DNA of 64,000 nucleotides from Gordius sp. MW1 (Eukaryota > Nematomorpha > Gordioida > Gordea > Gordiidae): NCBI GenBank assembly GCA_964036665.1, contig OZ038528.1, positions 17,657,245-17,721,244 on the forward strand, read 5' to 3'. This document shows positions 48,610 to 59,468 of the stretch, in pieces. Both the position numbers and the translations under genes were made by a program. The notes under the pieces are model-generated. The model had not been told where the DNA came from and made no database searches. It saw only the letters and a program-made list of their open reading frames with translations. Every line of letters starts with the position of its first letter. Position 1 is the stretch's first letter.

Positions 48610-49062
48610 CATAGACTACATAGACTGCCCATGTCATATGTTCCATATGGCAAATTGTGTGTGAAATTTGCCTCCATTTTGATGAACACTATCGTCCTAT
48701 ATCACATAATGGCGTTTTGCGCTGTGCCGTTTTGTTCGAACAGGAGAGGTAAAGAAAAAAGGTTTTGATTCCATAAATAAGTAAGATAATACAGAAATAT
48801 ATGATATTTAAAAAAAAAATTAATATCATTACAGTTTTCATTTTTATGAAATGTGTCAATAATAAATTTTTTAAAAATATCATATATTTTGTAATATCTT
48901 ACTTACTTATGGAATCAAAACCTTTTTTCTTTACCTCTCCTGTTAGAACAAAACGGCACAGCGCAAAACGCCATTATGTGATATAGGACGGTAGTGTTCA
49001 TCAAAATGGCGGAAAAACACACACACATTTTATACCGTGATGAGCAGTCTATGTAGTCTATG
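48610..49062. mobile_element. P-element-like foldback MITE with THAP start exons
   Basis: The element is 453 bp with terminal repeats CATAGACTACATAGACTGC at both ends and an exact 8-bp duplication TTTGGAAT (48602-48609 and 49063-49070). The two arms are reverse copies over about 180 bp. Each arm contains an ATG reading MAFCAVPFCSNRRG followed by a GTAAAG splice donor. That is the first part of a THAP zinc finger, the DNA-binding domain at the start of P-element transposases. P elements also start with CA and duplicate 8 bp. It is therefore probably a deletion derivative made of two 5' ends. Confidence 0.82.
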
Positions 49063-49070
49063 TTTGGAAT

Positions 49071-51031
49071 ATAAAATTGTATCGTATATCTCTGATTTTT
49101 GTGTAGTTATCTATAAAATGTTTGTAAACTTTATATTTTTATTATGTTTTTAAATAATTATATTCTACGTATGTCTACGGATTTATAGTATAAGTATTAG
49201 CCATTGATTTATAGTATATATAGTAGCCATTGATTTGTATGACCAAATTTTTGTTTTACAATGTTTACATCGAGATTGTGTGTAATGGTTTGATGTTGTG
49301 TTGGGTATATGTGTTACTTATATAACCATTGTATGTACCGTTATAAGGACATGATGTAAGCGGGTTTAACCTTTGTATGTAACGTGATAATATTGTATCT
49401 TTTTATATCGCGCACCATTATTCAAATATATGTATTTATGAGGGTGCCGTGAAAGGGAGGCATCAGGGTGAAGGGTTAGGCGCGTATGTTATATATATCG
49501 ATACGTTGATGTGATGATATTGTGAGGGAACACTAAAAATAACGGTACGGGAGATGTCAGCGAATAGAAGGGGCGATAAATGTCAGCAAAAAAAAAGGAA
49601 TCAAAAAGGGAGATGTCATAAATGTCAGATATATGAGTTTTGGGGAAAGAGTCTTTGAAGACTAGCAACCAGAGGCATGGGGGTAATTACCAGATGCTGG
49701 ACGATAGCGGGGAACAGAGGAATTATAACAACTGGCGCAATAACGTAAAAGACTCCAGGGATAATAACAACTGGCGCAAGACATAGAAAGGAAGAGATTC
49801 GTATCAGAGACAAAAATGTTAATATCATCGAATAGCATTTATTAATTAATTCCCCTCGTGAAACACGTTTTTATATATTGATCCATTCGATTTATGGTGT
49901 ATTTGTCTTGTTAAGAGTATTGTGATCTATATAATAAATTTGGATATAAACCCTGAACTGAACAAGAACATACATAATTTTGATACTATCAATTAACTCT
50001 TAAATTAAGAAAACAGCACTTATATTATGTGACTCTTAATGATGTATGTATAAATGTAAGATATTTACAAACTAATCTTTAAGGATTTGTAAGAATATGT
50101 ATGCGAAATTGTAAATTTTATTGTTATACTAATGCTTTCTACTGAAAATCATATTATAAATTTGATAAAATACTTAAATGGCCATTCTTACTAATAGAAT
50201 TGTAACTATCCCTGACTCACAAATAGTATTAATATGCTGAATATAACACTGCTAACAACAATAATAGAACAACAACACAAGTGTATTACATGGATAACAA
50301 ATAAGGTTTACAACTTCATCAAAAAAACCTATTAGATGTATGTTGTAAATTCTTTAGAACCACATTTCCTTAAGAGATTTTAAAGTTTTTCCATGTTGCA
50401 CTCCATTACCCTGCTCCAAATGCTTCAGCTTAATTTAGTTTACCTAAACTTTTAAAACTTTAATAATAAATGATTTAGATGGTTATGGTTCTCATAAAAC
50501 ATTATGTGGTTTATTTTAAATGCAACAAATCTTCCACATCCATTTCTTAATGAAGAACATTTTTACTTCCCCTTGGAATAGGTACCCCTTAGTAGCAAAG
50601 TCTTTATTTACTTTTTTGCCATCATTAATTTTTCCTTGGTTTTATTTTTCTAACTATTTTAGTCTAGAAAATATTTAATTTATATATTTTTAGGTAATAA
50701 TATTAATGATTGGTCTAACCTGAAAGTATTAGTGATATTATAATATTAAATAGAATGAAAGTTCAAAAATGGCGAATTTAAAAAATGAAGTGCAAGGCGT
50801 GTTATTATTTATAAACTAAATACACAAATTAACGAACGCAATGTTTGCGCTCGGGAATGGAACATTTAAGAAATGCGTTTTTACGATTTGTTATTTATCA
50901 CTTTGAATCGAGAATATATAGCCTAGGCCCTTTATTATTGATTTTAATATGTATCTTGATGCATTTCATGATCATATTTGTTATTTGACTATTTGTTCCT
51001 TGACATCAATTCATTTGAACACGTATAAAAC
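49071..51031. other. Non-coding; 5' flank of cystathionine gamma-lyase
   Basis: No coding similarity or transposon termini were recognised. The region immediately before 51032 should hold the promoter and 5' leader of the CTH gene; no specific element could be assigned. The 84-codon frame at 50949-51203 overlaps the gene in another frame and is not believed. Confidence 0.45.
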
Positions 51032-51433
51032 ATGCAGCCAGCTTCTTTCAAAGGTTTTGCAACCAACGCAATACATGCAGGTCAGGAACCTGAAAATTGG
51101 GATTTTTTGCCAATTATTCCACCACTGTCTTTGTCCACTACATTCAAGCAATATGCACCTGGAAAACCACAGGTATTGCCAAGCAATTGATAAATTAATA
51201 TGATTTAATATCTTTAGACTTATGAATATTCACGTAAGGGAAATCCCACTCGTGAAGTTTTAGAAAAATGCATAGCCTCATTGGAAAATGCCAAATATGG
51301 TACATGTTATTTAAACAAATTTTGCATTAATTTGTAGGGTTGACATATGCTTCAGGTTCTGCTGCCCTAGCTAATGTTGCTGCCTTATTAAAATCAGGAG
51401 ACCATGTTTTGTGTGTGGATGATGTTTATGGAG
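51032..51433 (+). CDS. CTH: Cystathionine gamma-lyase, first three exons
   Basis: Exons 51032-51172, 51218-51299 and 51338-51433 join in frame across introns of 45 and 38 bp with GT-AG borders. The reading starts at ATG and contains FATNAIHAGQEPENWDF, PPLSLSTTFKQYAPG, YEYSRKGNPTREVLE, ASGSAALANVAALLKSGDH and DDVYGG. This is the N-terminal part of the PLP-dependent Cys/Met metabolism family and matches CTH over about 105 residues of the usual roughly 400. CTH splits cystathionine to cysteine, ammonia and 2-oxobutyrate in the cytosol and makes hydrogen sulfide. A phase-1 donor (GTATGT) follows. The catalytic lysine exon was not found, and a mobile-element block begins about 1.1 kb downstream. 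The gene either has a very long intron or is truncated. Confidence 0.92.
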
Positions 51434-52596
51434 GTATGTTTTAATTGAGTAATGATGTAGAATTATTGTTTTATTATATGAATATTTTTTGAACGTATTT
51501 CTGAGCCTATATATTTGCAAATTACATTTATTTAATTATGAAGTTTATTCTTGCAATTTGACATTAGTATTATAAAATACCATAAATTTATCTTTGTTTT
51601 TTTTCTTTCTGTATATGAGGATTTTTTACTATTTGATAATATTAATATTTATATATTTTTTTATTGATATTTAATTTTGTTAATTAATGGTCTTGAACAG
51701 ACTCGCACATTAAATTTTACATTTGTCTTAAAAGCGCTGGTTAATATTTTTTGTCACCACATATTTACTAACATTCTTGTGTTTCATTTAAAGTTCAAGA
51801 TATTGCATCATTCGTCGGAGATGTCAGAGACCTTATTTTTTGCTTTGATATTATGATGCAATCTAGCATACAATGGCATTTATAGCCTTTGCCTTAATTA
51901 CACTAGTCACCAAATAATGGACTTGTGTAAATAACCGGGAAACGGTCAACATATTCCGATAGAGTTTTTTGTGGTGAACACAAATATGCTTTTCGTTTTT
52001 TTCCTATACGTCAAGTTTTTTTTAGATATTTCGATTCAAAGTTGCGAAAATGACCGTTTTTGACCCTTTTTGACAATAGAGCGATATTGAATGGCTAAAA
52101 AAAATTTAAACCTCTAAGTGGTAGAACCAACTTAGGGTAAAACATTAGAAAATGATTTTTTCCCCTATTGTTTTTACTTTTTAATATATATCAAAAATGC
52201 AATTAGTCCCTATGCAAAATCGCGGCTTCCTTTGAGGCTTCCTCCCTCTCTATCTAATTGGCTTATATGCTTATATAACACTGTACCCTTGGTGCATGTA
52301 AGTGATTGATGAGTGTGGTGGGTGCAAGAGTAGTGGATTAATACGAACTATTCCTACTACTACGCCTGTCATCCTCCCTCTCTACTAGAGAAATAGCCGT
52401 TTCTGTTCAAACATAAAGCTGTTCAAACAAAAAGCTAATAAACCAATAGGAACGCTAGTATAAAAAATCGTTCTGATTCTTATTCAATGAATAAGCTGTT
52501 CAAACAAAAATCCAGTTTCCAGACTAGACAATAAAACTAATATTCAAATTTTAAATATTTAATTAATACAAAAAGCTAGTATAAAAAATATTAATA
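51434..52596. other. Putative CTH intron 3, start
   Basis: No continuation of the CTH reading (expected to begin TNRYF-like) was found. A segment at 51930-52120 (ACCGGGAAACGGTCAAC, GACCGTTTTTGACCC) has repeat-like composition. The word AGCTGTTCAAACAAAAA occurs twice (about 52419 and 52497), and CGCTAGTATAAAAAAT and related words occur just upstream of the next element. Confidence 0.45.
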
Positions 52597-53062
52597 ATTA
52601 AACGCATAAAATGAATAAGCTATTATTTTAGAAACAATTGCATATAAAATATAGCGTGTCTACATTTGATATTCGTCTAATGTTAATATATATTTAAATA
52701 TTTACAAGTATGTTTTAAATTGCTAACGATTATAAATACACTAAAACATTGTCAAAGTAGGTGATTACAATTACATGTCTACATATAATAACTTTATAGT
52801 AATTAATAATATGGATAGCATATTTAAATATTCACCAGTACACTTTAAGTTGTTAATGTTTATAAATATACTAAAGCACCGTCATATTAGGTTATTCTAT
52901 ATACAGTTACATGTATTATGTATACATATAATAATAGCTGAATAGTAAGTAATAATATAGATAGCATATTTAATTATTTAAAAGTATGTTTTAAGTTGTT
53001 AATGATTATAAATACACTGAAACAACATAGTCAAAGTAGGTGATTCTATATACAGTTACATG

Positions 53063-53263
53063 TGTAGCGACATGAACATTGAGAATGTAGCAAGTCGACG
53101 AAACACATATGTTTTAATCTTCCTCCAATTTTCTCGGTTCATATTATTAACGTTCGCTCGCGTTTCGCTTATATGTTTGTTTGATTCCCTGTTGTTATAA
53201 TAAATCCATACTCTCCTAACTCAATAGTTTAAACATTACTAAAGTGGTGAATTAAATACCACA
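53063..53263 (+). repeat. Left LTR of the CsRn1-type Gypsy
   Basis: 201 bp, TG...CA ends, with AATAAA near 53201. Confidence 0.95.
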
Positions 53264-53264
53264 T

Positions 53265-53281
53265 TGGTGACCCCGACGTGA
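53265..53281 (+). promoter_or_regulatory. tRNA-Trp primer binding site
   Basis: TGGTGACCCCGACGTGA follows the left LTR by one base and complements the 3' end of tRNA-Trp, the primer used by CsRn1-type elements. The gag ATG follows directly at 53283. Confidence 0.92.
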
Positions 53282-53282
53282 T

Positions 53283-54113
53283 ATGGATACACAATCGTCT
53301 GACAATTCAACTCTCTACAATGAGACAGCATCCAACACTCCCACCACGGCAAACACATCACCGGTATACATCAAGCTACCTACATTTCACCTCAGAAACA
53401 TCCAAATCTGGATAGCTCAGGTCGACGCAATATTTTCCACTAGGAAAATCACATCACAAAGAGTCAAGTATGCTTACCTTTTAGAATCTCTCCCGGTTGA
53501 GATAGCCGAAGAAGTGGCCGACCTTATACTTAACATCCCAGATGAAAACCCTTATGAGGTGTTAAAGCAAGCCTTAATCAAAAGAATGGGTGAGAGTGAA
53601 GAAAAAAGAATAGACAAGCTGTTCAAGGACATATATTTGGGAGACAAAACACCGTCCCAATTGCTTAGGCATTTGAAGAGCCTTGTCGGGGAACATCAAA
53701 TGAGTGATAAAATTCTAAAAACCCTCTGGACACAAAAACTTCCAAGGGAGGTAACAGGTATCTTAACATGCGTAGGAGAAGAAAAGTCTCTGGCACATTT
53801 GGCTGAGGTGGCAGACAAAATCTACGAGACATATACGGCCAACAGCGTAGCTTCCATAGCAAGCCCTCAAATGAGCCAAACAAACGAAGTCCAGGAACTG
53901 GTAAAAATGGTCGCACAGTTGGAATTGAAAGTAAACCAGCTGGTCAATCAGCCCCCACTAAGTAAAAAGGTTTGGAGATCCTCAAGCAGATCACGGTCAA
54001 CATCCACCGTCGGGAAGAAATTTGTTGGTATCACCACAAGTTCAAGGGTAACGCTCAAAAATGCACACAACCATGTGCATTTACCTCAAACTCCCAGTCA
54101 AAAAACTAACTGA
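53283..54113 (+). pseudogene. CsRn1-type gag
   Basis: The 276-codon frame starts just after the primer site and covers the capsid region (PTFHLRNIQIWIAQVDAIF, RMGESEEKRIDKLF, LGDKTPSQLLRHLK, LWTQKLP). This is the pattern of arthropod CsRn1 gag proteins, which package the RNA into cytoplasmic particles. The nucleic-acid-binding motif CWYHHKFKGNAQKCTQPC is encoded at about 54022-54078 in the neighbouring frame, so a one-base shift near 54020 disconnects it. Ser/Arg-rich residues precede it. Confidence 0.9.
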
Positions 54114-54545
54114 CCTTTCCATTCAGGCGACTTCCGGAATGGTCATAAACCAAGTCGCCTATTCTACATCATTGATCGTACGTCAGGACATAAATTTCTG
54201 ATTGATACAGGAGCTGACGTGTCCATCATTCCAAGACCCGTCAATTCACCTTAGGTACCAAATGGTCCAGTATTGCAGGCGGCCAATAATAGCAATATCT
54301 CTACCTATGGACAAAAGATATTGTCCATCAATCTAGGTCTGAGACGCTCAATACAGTGGTTATTTCTGATCGCCGAGGTACACACCCCTATCATTGGAGC
54401 CGACCTCTTGCACCAATACAACATCATCGTAGATGTCAAAAACTAGCGATTAATTGATGGCCTGACTCACGTAACTTCAAAAGGAATTTCCACCCATCAT
54501 CAAGCGTTAGGAATCCGCATAGCTCTCTCGAGTCAGGACTCTAAG
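54114..54545 (+). pseudogene. CsRn1-type protease and linker
   Basis: FLIDTGADVSIIP at 54195-54233 is the active site of the aspartic protease, and IIGADLLHQYN is the second conserved strand. Two stops (about 54252 and 54444) break the frame before the reverse transcriptase. Confidence 0.85.
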
Positions 54546-55558
54546 TTGGAATCTGTGATCAACAACCTTCCATCACTCCTAACTCCTTTAAATTTCACCC
54601 AACAAATTTCAACCAACGACATCTTTCACCACCTAGCAACAAAAGGGCCGGCACAATACGCACGTCCAAGGCGACTTACTGCTGAAAAACTTAATGTTGC
54701 TAAGAAAGAATTTGAATATATGTTGGAACTGGGAATCATAAGGAAATCTAAAAGCAACTGGGCGGCACCAATACATTTGGCTGCTAAAAAATCAGGTGAC
54801 TGGTGTCCGTGTGGAGATTATAGAGCCTTGAACAAAGTCACCGTACCAGACAGGTACCCAATTCCTCACATTCACGACTTCACAGCTAACCTTCACGGAA
54901 AAGCAATTTTTTCCAAGCTGGATTTAGTTAGAGCCTACCATCACATCCCGGTAGCGCCGGACGACATCAAACAGCCGTGACGACACCATTCGGTCTTTAC
55001 GAATTCACGAGGATGCCGTTTGGTCTAAAAAATGCAGCCCAAACGTTCCAAAGATTCATAGACGAAGTTTTGCGAGTACTGAATTACGCCTACGCGTACA
55101 TAGACGATGTACTTATAGCAAGCGACTCAGAAGAGGAACACGAGGTACATCTAAAGACCGTCTTGCAACGACTCCAAAAGTACGACCTCAGGATCAACCC
55201 TGCAAAATGTCAATTTGGAGTGCGAGAATTAGAGTTCCTGGGTGACAAAGTTTCGGCCGCAGGTATTATTCCTTTACCAGAGAAGATTGAGGCTATTAAA
55301 AACTTTGCAACGCCAGTTTCATGTAAACAACTCCGAAGATTCTTAGGCATGATCAACTTCTATCCAAGATTTCTGCCCAATATTGCTAAAACCCTAAATC
55401 CGTTGACAGACATACTAAAGAATCCGCACTATAGCGTTCAACAAACTTCAGGAAGAAGCTTTCGACACAGCAAAATCCGATCTAATCAATTTTACCAAGC
55501 TAAATTTTTTGAATACCAGTCCAGAAACCCAAATTACACTAACAACAGACGCCTCTAA
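54546..55558 (+). pseudogene. CsRn1-type reverse transcriptase
   Basis: Fingers and palm motifs appear in order: [52 protein letters not shown], then after a one-base shift at about 54975 TPFGLYEFTRMPFGLKNA, catalytic YIDD (YAYIDDVLIAS), FLGDKVSAAGI and LRRFLGMINFY. A second frame change near 55450 leads into RNase H. The enzyme copies element RNA into DNA from the tRNA-Trp primer. Confidence 0.93.
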
Positions 55559-57215
55559 TTCAGCAGTCGGTGCGGTATTACAACAAACAATGGCCGGAGA
55601 GACTACACCAATAGCGTTTTTCTCTACTAAACTTCAGCCAACACAATCACGATACAGTACATTTGGTCGTGAGCTTCTCGCCATTTACCTAGCAATCAAG
55701 CATTTTCGACACATCCTGGAAGGCCAAATATTTACCGTGTACACCGACCACAAACCACTCACATACGCCTTTGACGCTAAGCCTGATATGTACTCTCCGA
55801 GAGAGATACTACAGCTCGACCTAATCTCACAATATACCACTGACATTCGCTTCATTAAAGGCGAGGGAAACACAGTAGCAGATGCTCTATCTCGGATAGG
55901 AGTAGACGCGGTAAATCTTCCAAAAATGCCAGAATTAGACGGCATTAGCAAGCACCAAAAAAACGACAAGTCTTTGGAAGGTTTAGAATATACTACTTCA
56001 CTAAAACTACAAGTATTACCCATCCCAGGGTCAGATAACAAAATCCTTTGCGATTTGTCGACTACTAAACCTCGACCGGTCATACCTGACGCACTGAGGA
56101 GAACAGTTTTTGACCATTTTCATTCGTTATCACACTCAGGAGTTCGATCCACCCTAAAGCTCATCACTAGTCGCGTAGTCTGGCCATCTATCAACAAGGA
56201 CGTCACTAACTGGGCAAGAACATGCCTAAGATGTCAACGTTGTAAAGTACACCGACACACCATTACGAAACCAGGTACTTTTAAACAAACCGATGCCAGA
56301 TTCGCTCATGTTCACTTGGATGTAGTAGGACCACTACCACCCTCCAACGGGTTCACTCACATGCTAACGGTAGTTGACCGTTTCTCGAGATGGCCCATGG
56401 CCATACCACTTAAAGAAACATCCGCCGAAGTTATCGCGGACAAATTTATCAAGAACTGGGTGGCAAATTACGGGGTTCCGAGTACAGTTACCACAGATAG
56501 GGGATCCCAGTTTCAGTCACAGCTTTTTAGAGAGTTCGCGAATATTTTAGGATGCGAACACATCAAAACTACAGCTTACCACCCGTCCGCGAACGGGGTA
56601 GTCGAACGTTTCCACCGGCAGTTAAAGGCTTCGTTAAAAGCCTCAGGAAACACAAAATGGAGTGAAGTTCTGCCCTTTGTCCTATTAGGTATCCGCACAA
56701 CCATCAAGGAAGACATTGGTCGCACGCCGGCGGAAGTGCTATACGGGACTAACTTAAGTCTCCCAGGAGATTATTTCTCACAAGAAACAACGCAACAATC
56801 AGCAGAACAAGTACATCAATTCGTCGAGAAGTTGAGAGAAGCGATGATGGCGTCGCCGTACCCCGTGCCACACAACCATGGAGAAACAAAAGAACAGGTA
56901 AATCGATACCTGTGGGAAACACCGCAAGTGTTTGTCAGAAATGATACAGTACGCAAACCACTCACCCCACCCTACGATGGGCCCTTCAAAGTCTTACTTC
57001 GTAGACCAAAGTACTTTATAATCGATAAAAATGGAAAAAAGGACTCCATATCAATCGACCGATTGAAGCCCGCTTATGTAGAAAGCAAGAAACCGGTACA
57101 TAATCAAGAAACCTCCCTCAAGAAACCTATTTCACAAGAACCAGAGCAGGAACAACAACCAGTCAAAACCACTCGCAGTGGCAGACATGTCCATTGGCCC
57201 AAAAGACTTTGCTAA
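55509..57215 (+). CDS. CsRn1-type RNase H and integrase (568 codons)
   Basis: The longest intact open frame in the window. RNase H comes first (LTTDASNSAVGAVLQQ, YSTFGRELLAIYLAIKHF, YTDHKPLTYAF, ADALSRI). The integrase HHCC zinc module follows (HFHSLSHSGVRSTLK, CLRCQRCK), then the DDE core with aspartates in HLDVVGPLPPS and TTDRGSQFQS and a glutamate in HPSANGVVERFHRQLK. The tail (YDGPFKVLLRRPKYFII) is the GPY/F chromatin-binding module. No internal stop is present, so this half could still be translated if fused to the upstream frame. It ends 80 bp before the right LTR, after which AGGGGGAGAATGTC (57282-57295) serves as polypurine tract. Confidence 0.95.
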   Translation: MNTSPETQITLTTDASNSAVGAVLQQTMAGETTPIAFFSTKLQPTQSRYSTFGRELLAIYLAIKHFRHILEGQIFTVYTDHKPLTYAFDAKPDMYSPREILQLDLISQYTTDIRFIKGEGNTVADALSRIGVDAVNLPKMPELDGISKHQKNDKSLEGLEYTTSLKLQVLPIPGSDNKILCDLSTTKPRPVIPDALRRTVFDHFHSLSHSGVRSTLKLITSRVVWPSINKDVTNWARTCLRCQRCKVHRHTITKPGTFKQTDARFAHVHLDVVGPLPPSNGFTHMLTVVDRFSRWPMAIPLKETSAEVIADKFIKNWVANYGVPSTVTTDRGSQFQSQLFREFANILGCEHIKTTAYHPSANGVVERFHRQLKASLKASGNTKWSEVLPFVLLGIRTTIKEDIGRTPAEVLYGTNLSLPGDYFSQETTQQSAEQVHQFVEKLREAMMASPYPVPHNHGETKEQVNRYLWETPQVFVRNDTVRKPLTPPYDGPFKVLLRRPKYFIIDKNGKKDSISIDRLKPAYVESKKPVHNQETSLKKPISQEPEQEQQPVKTTRSGRHVHWPKRLC

Positions 57216-57295
57216 TACAAGTGATACACAGGCGAGATTGTGTCCACCTAATCGATCGTTTAGTGTTACTCCAAACAATCTAGGGGGAGAATGTC

Positions 57296-57496
57296 TGTAG
57301 CGACATGAACATTAAGAATGTAGCAAGTCGACGAAACACATATGTTTTAATCTTCCTCCAAGTTTCTCGGTTCATATTATTAACGTTCGCTCGCGTTTCG
57401 CCTATATGTTTGTTTGATTCCCTGTTGTTATAATAAATTCATACTCTCCTAACTCAATAGTTTAAACATTACTAAAGTGGTGAATTAAATACCACA
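57296..57496 (+). repeat. Right LTR of the CsRn1-type Gypsy
   Basis: 201 bp, differing from the left LTR at four sites. Target duplication CATG follows. Confidence 0.95.
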
Positions 57497-57500
57497 CATG

Positions 57501-57953
57501 TCTACATATAATAATAGCTTAATTTTAATTAATGATATGGATAGCAAATTTAAATATTTACAAGTATGTTTTAAGTTGCTAATGATTATAAATACACTAA
57601 AACATTGTCAAAGTAGGTGATTCTATATACAGTTACATGTCTACATATAATAATAGCTTAATTTTAATTAAAGCAAATTTAAATATTTACAAGTATGTTT
57701 TAAGTTGCTAATGATTATAAATACACTAAAACATTGTCAAAGTAGGTGATTCTATATACAGTTACATGTCTACATATAATAATAGCTTAATTTTAATTAA
57801 TGATATGGATATCAAATTTAAATATTTACAAGTATGTTTTAAGTTGCTAATGATTATAAAAGACTAAAGCACTGTCAAAAAAAGGTTATTCTATATACAG
57901 TTGTGATTCACCATGTCTACATATAACAGCTTAACACCTTAAGTTGCTAATGA
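57501..57953 (+). repeat. Tandem units of the left repetitive arm
   Basis: About three and a half copies of a 120-140-bp unit (TCTACATATAATAATAGCTT, TATTTACAAGTATGTTTTAA, ACACTAAAACATTGTCAAAG). Earlier units lie before the Gypsy at 52640-53062, and the reversed series is at 63025-63600. Confidence 0.9.
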
Positions 57954-58126
57954 CATGGGCGTAGCCAGGTTTTGGATTAGGGGGGGGCGAAACGTTCAAA
58001 AGTTCAATTAGGGAGGGGCAAAACATATTTTTTTTTAATTTTTAAGGCTTTTTGCATTGAAAAATTTTTTTTTTCTCGCCATTTAGGGGGGGGGGGGCGG
58101 CCGCCCCTCCCCTGGCTACGCCCATG
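57954..58126. mobile_element. MITE, CATGGGCGTAGCC family (type A), complete
   Basis: It is 173 bp with inverted ends CATGGGCGTAGCCAGG and CCTGGCTACGCCCATG and an exact 8-bp duplication GCTAATGA (57946-57953 and 58127-58134), the mark of hAT-type insertion. Long G-runs lie just inside each end. The internal T-rich part matches the truncated copies at 62888-63024 and those in the hAT arms. Confidence 0.88.
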
Positions 58127-59468
58127 GCTAATGATTATAAATACACTAAAACTACTGTTAAGGGCCATATTAGGATTTATTTTGAATTTCAAAATGCTGG
58201 CTACAATCTTCTCTTAATAATAAATTTAGCAGTTTAGGGACGGTTCACCTGATGTCTCTAGTGTCATATATAAGTTCTTGCAAATCTGTTAGGATATTGT
58301 ATGTAGATTGTTCGGCTAGGGAAATTCCATATTTACCAATAAATTAGCTATTTAAATATTTAATCCATATCCTACAATATCTCTAACACAAACGATAGCG
58401 TGTAAACTTAGGTTCTGTTTGATGAGTCAGGTCCCAAATATTTAAAAGCCGCGCTCAGTATTTTTTGGGGATGTGAAAAATGCAAAGTTTTTTTATTAAC
58501 TTACAAATCAATTGAGTATTTCATAAATTTATTTTTGTAAATGTTCACGGCAATTATGCAAACCAGTGAGACACGAAAAGACACCACATAACAGTCAACA
58601 GACACTACAAGACAACCAAAAGCGTGGCCATAAATTGCATAGCAATTAATAACCAGGGGCGTTCGTTTTTTCGTTTTGGTACATTCGCTTATCATGGGCT
58701 ATTGTTCTTATAAAACTCATCTATACTCTGTATAAACATAGCACATAGCTATGTAATTTATAGGCGAGATAGGTAAGAAGGGGCAAGAATGCCTATGGGG
58801 GGCAATATAGCATGGAGTCAGATAATACTCGTTTATAATTGTTTTTTTTTCAAATCTATTTACAAAAATTTAGCTTTTTAAGTATTTTAATGCCAAAAAA
58901 CTAAGTTATTATTTTGCATTTTATACTTATTTTTTAGGCATAGGTTTTCTTTCACTCATTCTTTATTATTACCTGCTTTATCATTCATTGCCTTATATCA
59001 AATTCTAGACTAATCAAGAATATTATTTATGGCGAGGGGAAAGCAAATGGAGGGGATGACCTTGGAAAAGCCAATAGTCATCCTTTCAAATTTTACAACT
59101 TTAAATTGAGAATTAAAGTGGATTTCTTTAACGTAAAAGCAGCGGTCATAAGCTAGTATATTTGCGAGAGCAAAATAGAAGTCTTTTACAAAAGCATATG
59201 TGCACAGCCAAAAAAATCCTTATATGCTTATTTAAGAGTCTATAAATTTTGAGGTTATGACATCTAAATAATTATAATACAAAATTTATAACTTACTTGA
59301 AAAAGTTAAATAAAATGGCAGTTTAAGTGATTTAAAAATCATTACAGGTAATTTTTTATAACTTTGTAGTAATTTCTAGTTATATATATTTTATTTTAAC
59401 TAATTAAGTTTAAAACCATAAAACGAGACTGGAACAATAAAATACAAATTACTGTCAAAATATAATTT
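58127..59468. other. Non-coding part of the Mutator-like candidate
   Basis: Apart from the first 25 bases, which continue the repetitive arm, no repeats or coding similarity were recognised. This would be the 3' side of the minus-strand transposase. Confidence 0.45.

Larger units (their letters stand above)
53063..57496 (+). mobile_element. CsRn1-clade Gypsy retrotransposon, nearly complete
   Basis: Two 201-bp LTRs (TGTAGCGACATG ... ATACCACA) differ at four positions (98% identity) and are flanked by CATG (53059-53062 and 57497-57500). The primer site TGGTGACCCCGACGTG is complementary to tRNA-Trp, and gag ends in a C-x3-H...C-x3-C motif. Both are diagnostic of the CsRn1 clade. Domain order is gag, protease, reverse transcriptase, RNase H, integrase. 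A few frameshifts and stops inactivate it. It sits inside the left repetitive arm of the Mutator-like candidate. Confidence 0.95.

Noticed and set aside
50949..51203. 84-codon frame overlapping the CTH start
   Set aside because: It uses a different frame from the conserved CTH residues and runs across a clear splice donor.
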